From contig CM046844.1 of NCBI GenBank assembly GCA_025618425.1, forward strand, positions 6,543,347 through 6,607,346: a DNA stretch of 64,000 nucleotides, read 5' to 3'. A model generated the notes under the pieces. That model was not told the origin of the DNA, ran no database searches, and saw only the letters and a program-made list of their open reading frames with translations. Each line of letters begins with the position of its first letter. Position 1 is the stretch's first letter. Below, piece by piece: positions 58,551 to 64,000 of the stretch. Origin of the DNA: Heliocidaris tuberculata (lineage: Eukaryota > Echinodermata > Echinoidea > Camarodonta > Echinometridae). The translations under genes were made by a program, and so were the position numbers.

Positions 58551-58997
58551 TTAAATAAAAATTCCCAAGTCCTTTGGATAGGACCTGCTTGTTGCTTTAT
58601 CTACAAGCATATTTAATAGGTAAAATTAATTATTTTGACATGTAGATAATGTATTGTACAGCTGCTTTTAGAACCTATAGGCCTAACCTTGTTTTACAAG
58701 TAGAGTACACAAACCAGATATATACATGTATGCAGTAGCCAGTATAAGTGGATCGCTGGAAACCATTTGCATGATATACGCTCTGCGTTTTATAGTCATC
58801 AGGATGATTTGATTATGTTAAAAGCTTGTTTAGATATTCAACGCTTTCATTTCATTACTTGTAGGTCGAATTTTACGCACTGGTAGTTCTCTACAAAACA
58901 AGATCTGTGAATATGACATAAAAGGAAGCTATTATTGTATGCACAGCATGAGATCTCCAAGATTGACTGTTTTTAATCTTGGAAGGGGGGGGGGGGG

Positions 58998-59036
<39 letters not shown>

Positions 59037-59188
59037 AACAAAATGTACATAAGAGAGTTGTGAGAAAGACGGGAGAGAGAGGGAGAGAGAGTGGAATGAG
59101 AGCTAAAGAAAGAGGAGTGAAAACAAAGGATTGAGAGAGAGAGAGAGATGAAAAAAAAAATAAAGCCTACATTTCAATTGAACCACAT
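58551..59188. other. Noncoding stretch with (GA)n
   Basis: G run and (AG)n at 58984-59032, with further GA-rich sequence to about 59150. Nothing else recognised. Confidence 0.5.
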
Positions 59189-59192
59189 TTAA

Positions 59193-59780
59193 AGGGCAAT
59201 CCAACCTAGGTAATCAGATGATTTGTATGAAAGCAGAAAAATAAGAAAAAGAGGATGGTGAAAGTTTGAAAGAAATCGGACAAGGAATAAGAAAGTTATG
59301 GCTGTTTGAAAAATGAGATCACTACATGTACATCTATGCGAATCTCAAATTGGAAATTTGGTGAGTCGAATGTGACATACTTGCGGACAACTCTCCTGTT
59401 TGTTGTACAAAAAAAAATATCACTAATTTGTGGTTTTCTGCCAAGCGCCATTACCCTCAGGACACTACTCTAAATATATTGGAGATAGCATATTGTCATG
59501 GGTACTCATGACAGAAAAAGATCCTACTGAGTAATGCATTTTGAAAAAAATGACATTTTAGTCATTTTGTGTGTTGAAGTGGGGGAGTTGTCTGCAACTA
59601 CATCACAGTGACATTACCTATTCGTCTAATTTGAAATTCCCCTATGTATAGTGATTACAACTTTAAAAACTTCATAACTTTCTCATTGCTTGTCCGATTT
59701 TGTTCAAACTTTCACCAATCTGCTTCTCTGATTTTTCCCCTTTCTTTCGGAGCAACTTGCCATTAAGGTTTGATATCCCT
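59193..59780. mobile_element. TTAA-flanked foldback element, family f, copy 1
   Basis: Left AGGGCAATCCAACCTAGGTA; right end complement AGGGATATCAAACCTTAATG. Arms of about 190 bp pair (GTGAAAGTTTGAAAGAAATC with its complement at about 59695). TTAA at 59189-59192 and 59781-59784. Copy 2 is at 61359-61939. Confidence 0.82.
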
Positions 59781-59784
59781 TTAA

Positions 59785-60278
59785 AGGGGAAGTTTACCCT
59801 GAAGATTACTTGAGTTTAAAAAATGCAGAAAAAATAAAGAAAAATATTGGCGAAGGTTTGATGAAAATCGGTCAAATAATAAAAGAGTTATGAGTATTTA
59901 AAGTTTTGGATTCGTGACGTCACATGCGAGCAGCTGCCCATTGGTCATGTAATAAATATTCCATATATTCGCTTTTTTTTTTATGTTCCACGATAAATTA
60001 ATATTGTTTCTTTTCAGAATCTAGTATTGAATAACATTTCTGACAATATATCAAATGCACAGACGAAAATATTCTAAATTTTTTGAGAAAACTGTATTTT
60101 ATGGAATATTTATCACATTACATAATGGAGGAGCTGCTTGCATGTGACGTCACAAAATCAAAACTTCAAAAGTCCATAACTCCGTTATTCTTTAACGGAT
60201 TTTGAACTTTCGCCAATATTTTTCTTTATTTTTTCTGCATTTTTTAAACTCAAGTAATCTTCAGGGTGAACTTTCCCT
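59785..60278. mobile_element. TTAA-flanked foldback element, family g
   Basis: Left AGGGGAAGTTTACCCTGAAG, right complement AGGGAAAGTTCACCCTGAAG. Long arms include TGGCGAAGGTTTGATGAAAA and paired GTGACGTCAC. It begins at the TTAA that ends the preceding element. TTAA at the right is 60279-60282. Confidence 0.85.
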
Positions 60279-60282
60279 TTAA

Positions 60283-61354
60283 GTAAAGAGGGAATCCCTC
60301 TTGTGTTTAGATGTTACATTTTCAAAGTAAGTAAAAAAAAAAAAAAAAGTTCAAGACCTTGTTAATGCTTTGAAAAGTTATTTGAAAGTCATTTAATAGT
60401 TACATTCACACAATGGGAGCTAAACTTTAATTTTCGCTTGTAGTTCAAAACTTTAAGTTAACTTGTATATAGTTATCTTGTAGTTTCAGACCGTATGAAG
60501 GGACTCGTAGTTTCGAAACTTTTAAGTTTACTTGTAGTTCTAGAACCAAAAGTGAGTTTGTGGTTAACGTCAAAACCACGAGCAGTGGGTGGTCCTCTGT
60601 CGCAGTGTGGACAGAATAAACTTTAAGTTTCGCAAGCCTGTAGTAATGTAGTTAGCGATGACCTCGCTGTTCATGTTATACTTCCGGGTCATACCCTTCA
60701 CGCGAATGATGAACACAGGATCTGTATGTGTACTGTAAACACAATTGGTAGTATCTACTTCCGGGTTAACCACAACAATCGCTCGTTGTTTCGGGCTCGT
60801 GTGAACCCTTGTTGCAGGTAGGGAGTCGTGGTTTCGTGGTTAATTTAAAGTTTCACTAACTTAAAGTTTCGGAAACCACAAGTCCCGTAAGAAAGTCGCT
60901 AATATGTGGCACATTTTGCATGGTATTTGCTTACATATAATGAACAATTTAGTATCGTTAACATGTTTACATTTCATGAACATTGATAAAGAAAAAAAAG
61001 CTCTCCCACATTGAACTGAAAGTAATTGTGGGAATATCCCTTGCATCATAAGGAGCCGACTTCAAGGAAGTAAAAAAATCAATAAGCTGCTTGTTATTCA
61101 TAGCTTTTGTTTGAGTCTAGACCTGGACCTTGCTTGTAGTCCAGGACCTTGCTACTGCTTTTTAGAGGTTCTTTTCCTAAAGTAAATAATGTGTGGGATA
61201 TGTTTGCTTGGAATATATTTGCTTATAATGGGCAATTTTGTATCATTGAAATATGTGGCAATATTTGCACATTTCATGACCAGTTGACACATCGATGCAA
61301 GTCACAGGGAACGCTGGAATATATGTCAGAGATAAGACTTTTGTTTCTAGTTGG
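60283..61354. other. Noncoding stretch with motif-rich segment
   Basis: At 60410-60890, the motifs AACTTTAAGTT, GTGGTTAAC and CTTGTAGTTT recur in both orientations. This suggests another eroded foldback element whose ends I cannot place. Confidence 0.35.
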
Positions 61355-61358
61355 TCAA

Positions 61359-61939
61359 AGGGCAATCCAACCTGTGTAATAATTTGATTTGTATGAAAGC
61401 AGAAAATCAGAGAAGCAGATTGGTGAAAGTTAGAAAGAAATCGGACAAGCAGTAATTCATATTTCAATAAAAAAAAGTTGTGATATTTTATAAGTTGTAA
61501 TCACTATACATATATGGGAATTTAGAATTGTGATGCAGAGGCGGTCAACTTTCCCATTCACTCCAACACACAAAATGACTAAAGTTTCAATTTTTAAAAA
61601 TGTAAAACTTAGTAGGATCTTTTTCTTTTTGGAGGACCCATATAGCGATATGCTACCTACAATATATTTTGAGTACTACCCCAAGGGAAAAGGCGCTCAG
61701 GAGAAATCTGGAATTTAATGATATTTTGATGTGGGCAAATGGGAGTATTCACCGTGAATACGTCACAATCGATTTACCAAATTGCCAATTTGAGATTTTC
61801 ATAGATGTAGTGATTTTCAAACATTCATAACTTTCTTATTCTTTGTCCGATTTCTTTCAAACTCAAACTTTCACCATCCCGTTTATCTTAGTTTTGTTCT
61901 TTCATACAAATCAGCTTTTTATGAAGGTTGGATTGCCCT
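61359..61939. mobile_element. Family f element, copy 2
   Basis: Left AGGGCAATCCAACCTGTGTA after TCAA (a mutated TTAA); right AAGGTTGGATTGCCCT before TTAA 61940-61943. The interior matches 59193-59780. Confidence 0.82.
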
Positions 61940-61943
61940 TTAA

Positions 61944-63314
61944 AGTAGAATTTCATTGATTTTGAATATTGATTTAATTTTTATTATTGCATAGGTGAAG
62001 CTTAGATTGAACAAGGTTATCAAAATTCAACGCTTGGAAACATTTGAAGTAATGATTATTATCAATTATAAAATGATATAACACAGCCCCGCTATAGCAC
62101 CTATAGAGCTCTTTGAACGCTGCTGAGATATGTGACGTCATACCGGGGAGCAATCCTTCCTAAGCAGACGATGCCCCATAACATCTTATACATTTTCAGT
62201 GCCTGTTTTGTCATCTCATCTTCACTTATTTCTCTTACTTCACTAGCGTCAGTATAAATGCTTATTTGTTGCCTCACTCTAAATTTCCTGCATGGTATTA
62301 TTTTGATGAAAAATGCAGCGTTAAAAAAATAAAGGAATCAATCGCTTGTAAAGAAAAAAAGATGCCATTGTATTTTCAGCTGCATGCGCTGCGGCATGTC
62401 GGCGTTTCAAGAGGGAACGAATACCATCCCATGCTATAATTCAGCGGGCTTTACAATTCGAAAGTGTGATTTCTTTGATTGATCATTGACCCTTATCATG
62501 ACTTTTTACAAACAAAAGATTTTAGTTACTAGAAACAGTTTCACTTCCCTTTTAGAATGATGTGAAATACGGTCATGGTGAAACAAACCAAACTCTTAAT
62601 AATTTAAAAGTAATTGCATTGCAGTTACGTTCACTTGATATAGGACGTCGTCTGCTTAGGCAGGATTGGCGATTCTAGGACAACTACCCCCTAGACAACT
62701 ACCCCCGGACAACTACCCCCCGGAAAACCACCCCCTGGACGACTACCCCCCTAGGACATCTACCCCCCAGGACAACTACCCCCCAGGACAACTACCCCCA
62801 GGACAATTACCCCCCAGGACAATTACCCCCCAGGACAACTACCCCCCAGGACAATTACCCCCAGGACAATTTTTTCGGGGGTAGCTGTCCAGGGGGTAGT
62901 TGTTTGGGGGGTAGTTGTCCGGGGGGTAATTGTCCTGGGGGGTAGTTGTCCTGGGGGGTAATTGTCCTGGGGGGGTAGTTGTCCTGGGGGGTAGTTGTCC
63001 TGGGGGGTAGTTGTCCTAGGGGGGTAGTCGTCCAGGGGGTGGTTTTCCGGGGGGTGGTTGTCCGGGGGGTAATTGTCCAGGGGGTAGTTGTCCGGATACG
63101 AGGATTGGCACCTGATGTGACGTCACGAAAACATCAGTATATTTCTGGCGAATCGCTCGGATATCCCAGATGCTGAGAAGTGTTTTTATTTGTGTTATTT
63201 TTTAATCATCAAACACGCAGTTAACGTAAAACTTATACGATTACCATCTGCAAGCTTTCTAGTTTCTAGAGATACATTATTGAGCATATTTGTGATTCGC
63301 TTTGAATATCTACT
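61944..63314 (+). mobile_element. TTAA-flanked element, family b, copy 3, carrying a nested insertion
   Basis: Same ends and interior as 26598-27528. It begins at the TTAA shared with the preceding family f element; right TTAA at 63315-63318. Split at 62670-63100 by a second element. Confidence 0.88.
62670..63100. mobile_element. Hairpin element of 17-18 bp ACAACTACCCCC-type repeats, with 8-bp duplication
   Basis: Terminal CGATTCTAGGACAACTACC and the complement CGTATCCGGACAACTACC. Each arm is a tandem array of GGACAACTACCCCCCA-type units, the right arm inverted. AGGATTGG flanks both sides (62662-62669 and 63101-63108); family b copies 1 and 2 have it once. The proline-rich frame inside is an artefact. 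Confidence 0.88.
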
Positions 63315-63379
63315 TTAAGAAAAAAAAAAAGGTCTCTGTAACCAGGAAGTTGTGTGAAAAAAATGTGTAACATGTACAA

Positions 63380-63625
63380 ATGGACAGAAGTTAAAGTCAG
63401 AGAGATTCTGTAGACAAAAAGGGAGAGAGAGAGGGGGAGGGAAATAGAGGGGGAAGTTGGGAAGAGAGGGAGAGAGAGGGAAAGAGAGAGAGAGAGAGAG
63501 AAAAGGAAACAAAATTGAAATGGACAGAAGTTAAAGTCAGAGAGATTCTGGCAGACAAAAAGGGAGAGAGAAAGAGAGAGAGGGGGAGAGAGAGAGAGTG
63601 TGTTAAGAGAGAGAGAGAGGGAAAG
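63380..63625. repeat. Purine-rich tandem duplication of about 140 bp
   Basis: ACAGAAGTTAAAGTCAGAGA followed by GATTCTG and GACAAAAAGGGAGAGAG occurs at 63384 and 63522, with (GA)n between and after. Confidence 0.8.
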
Positions 63626-64000
63626 AGAGATGGGGTGGGGATGACAGAAGCAAGAATGAGAGAAAAATAAGAGGGACAGACAGATACAAACAGAAAAGAG
63701 GAAGAGAAGAAAAGAGTATGGGACTTTCAAGAGGATATTGATTGTGTTTGTTCAACCACCCCATCTTCAAAGAAAGGGATACACAACAGTGGGCAAAGAA
63801 GTATTAAAGGTAACAGATAGTTTTGGGAAGCTCTCAAACACTTTTCGTGAGATTTCTTTGATTTTACTTAATAAATAGCAGGGTACTAACATAACTAAGA
63901 TGCTGTGAAGTTTTTTCCTCCTCAAGTGAAATATTCATCGAATGAGAGGTGAAAAGTAATAAAAATCCCTGGCCCAAAAAAGAGGGGATGTAAATTCAAA
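63626..64000. other. Noncoding end of window
   Basis: Nothing recognised. If exon B is real, this lies within its intron. Confidence 0.4.

Noticed and set aside
62666..63176. Proline- and valine/glycine-rich repeat proteins, or a CRISPR-like array
   Set aside because: The arrays are the two arms of an inverted, duplication-flanked mobile element; repeats have no unique spacers.

Overview
The window looks like nuclear DNA of a marine invertebrate deuterostome, most likely an echinoderm such as a sea urchin. This rests on AT-rich, repeat-laden sequence, genes split by GT-AG introns, tRNA-derived SINEs, LINE reverse-transcriptase tails, interstitial TTAGGG repeats, and very many short palindromic elements mixed with trinucleotide microsatellites. 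The phylum is an inference; no species-diagnostic gene is present. Nothing bacterial or viral was recognised.

Two protein genes are well supported. (1) On the + strand, seven exons between 4887 and 13882 join in frame into a 511-residue SLC45-family (proton-coupled sugar transporter-like) membrane protein. Its introns carry several transposable elements. (2) On the - strand, 23862-21856 is a single intronless reading frame of 668 residues: signal peptide, three immunoglobulin-like domains, one transmembrane helix and a 287-residue acidic tail with several tyrosine motifs.

Two first coding exons (39033-39196 and 50946-51130, both +, both ending in phase 2) resemble each other after a basic and acidic stretch and probably mark two related genes. 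A frame-compatible candidate second exon for the first lies at 42392-42516. Their products are not recognised, and most of both genes is missing or unseen. A weak candidate terminal exon encoding a membrane helix plus short tail lies at 36048-36347 (-).

The rest is mobile or simple DNA. 5-19 kb holds hAT-like elements with exact 8-bp duplications (8243, 16314, 18530), foldback elements, and TA, ATT and GAT microsatellites. 20-32 kb holds TTAA-flanked palindromes and a nested Tc1/mariner-like element. 32-38 kb has ATA and CTA microsatellites, a SINE, a 1.9-kb foldback element and a truncated LINE. 46-50 kb has more DNA elements and a LINE relic. 52-63.3 kb is a dense array of TTAA-flanked palindromic elements, three pairs of which abut across one shared TTAA.

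All alignments were made by eye; identities are qualitative.
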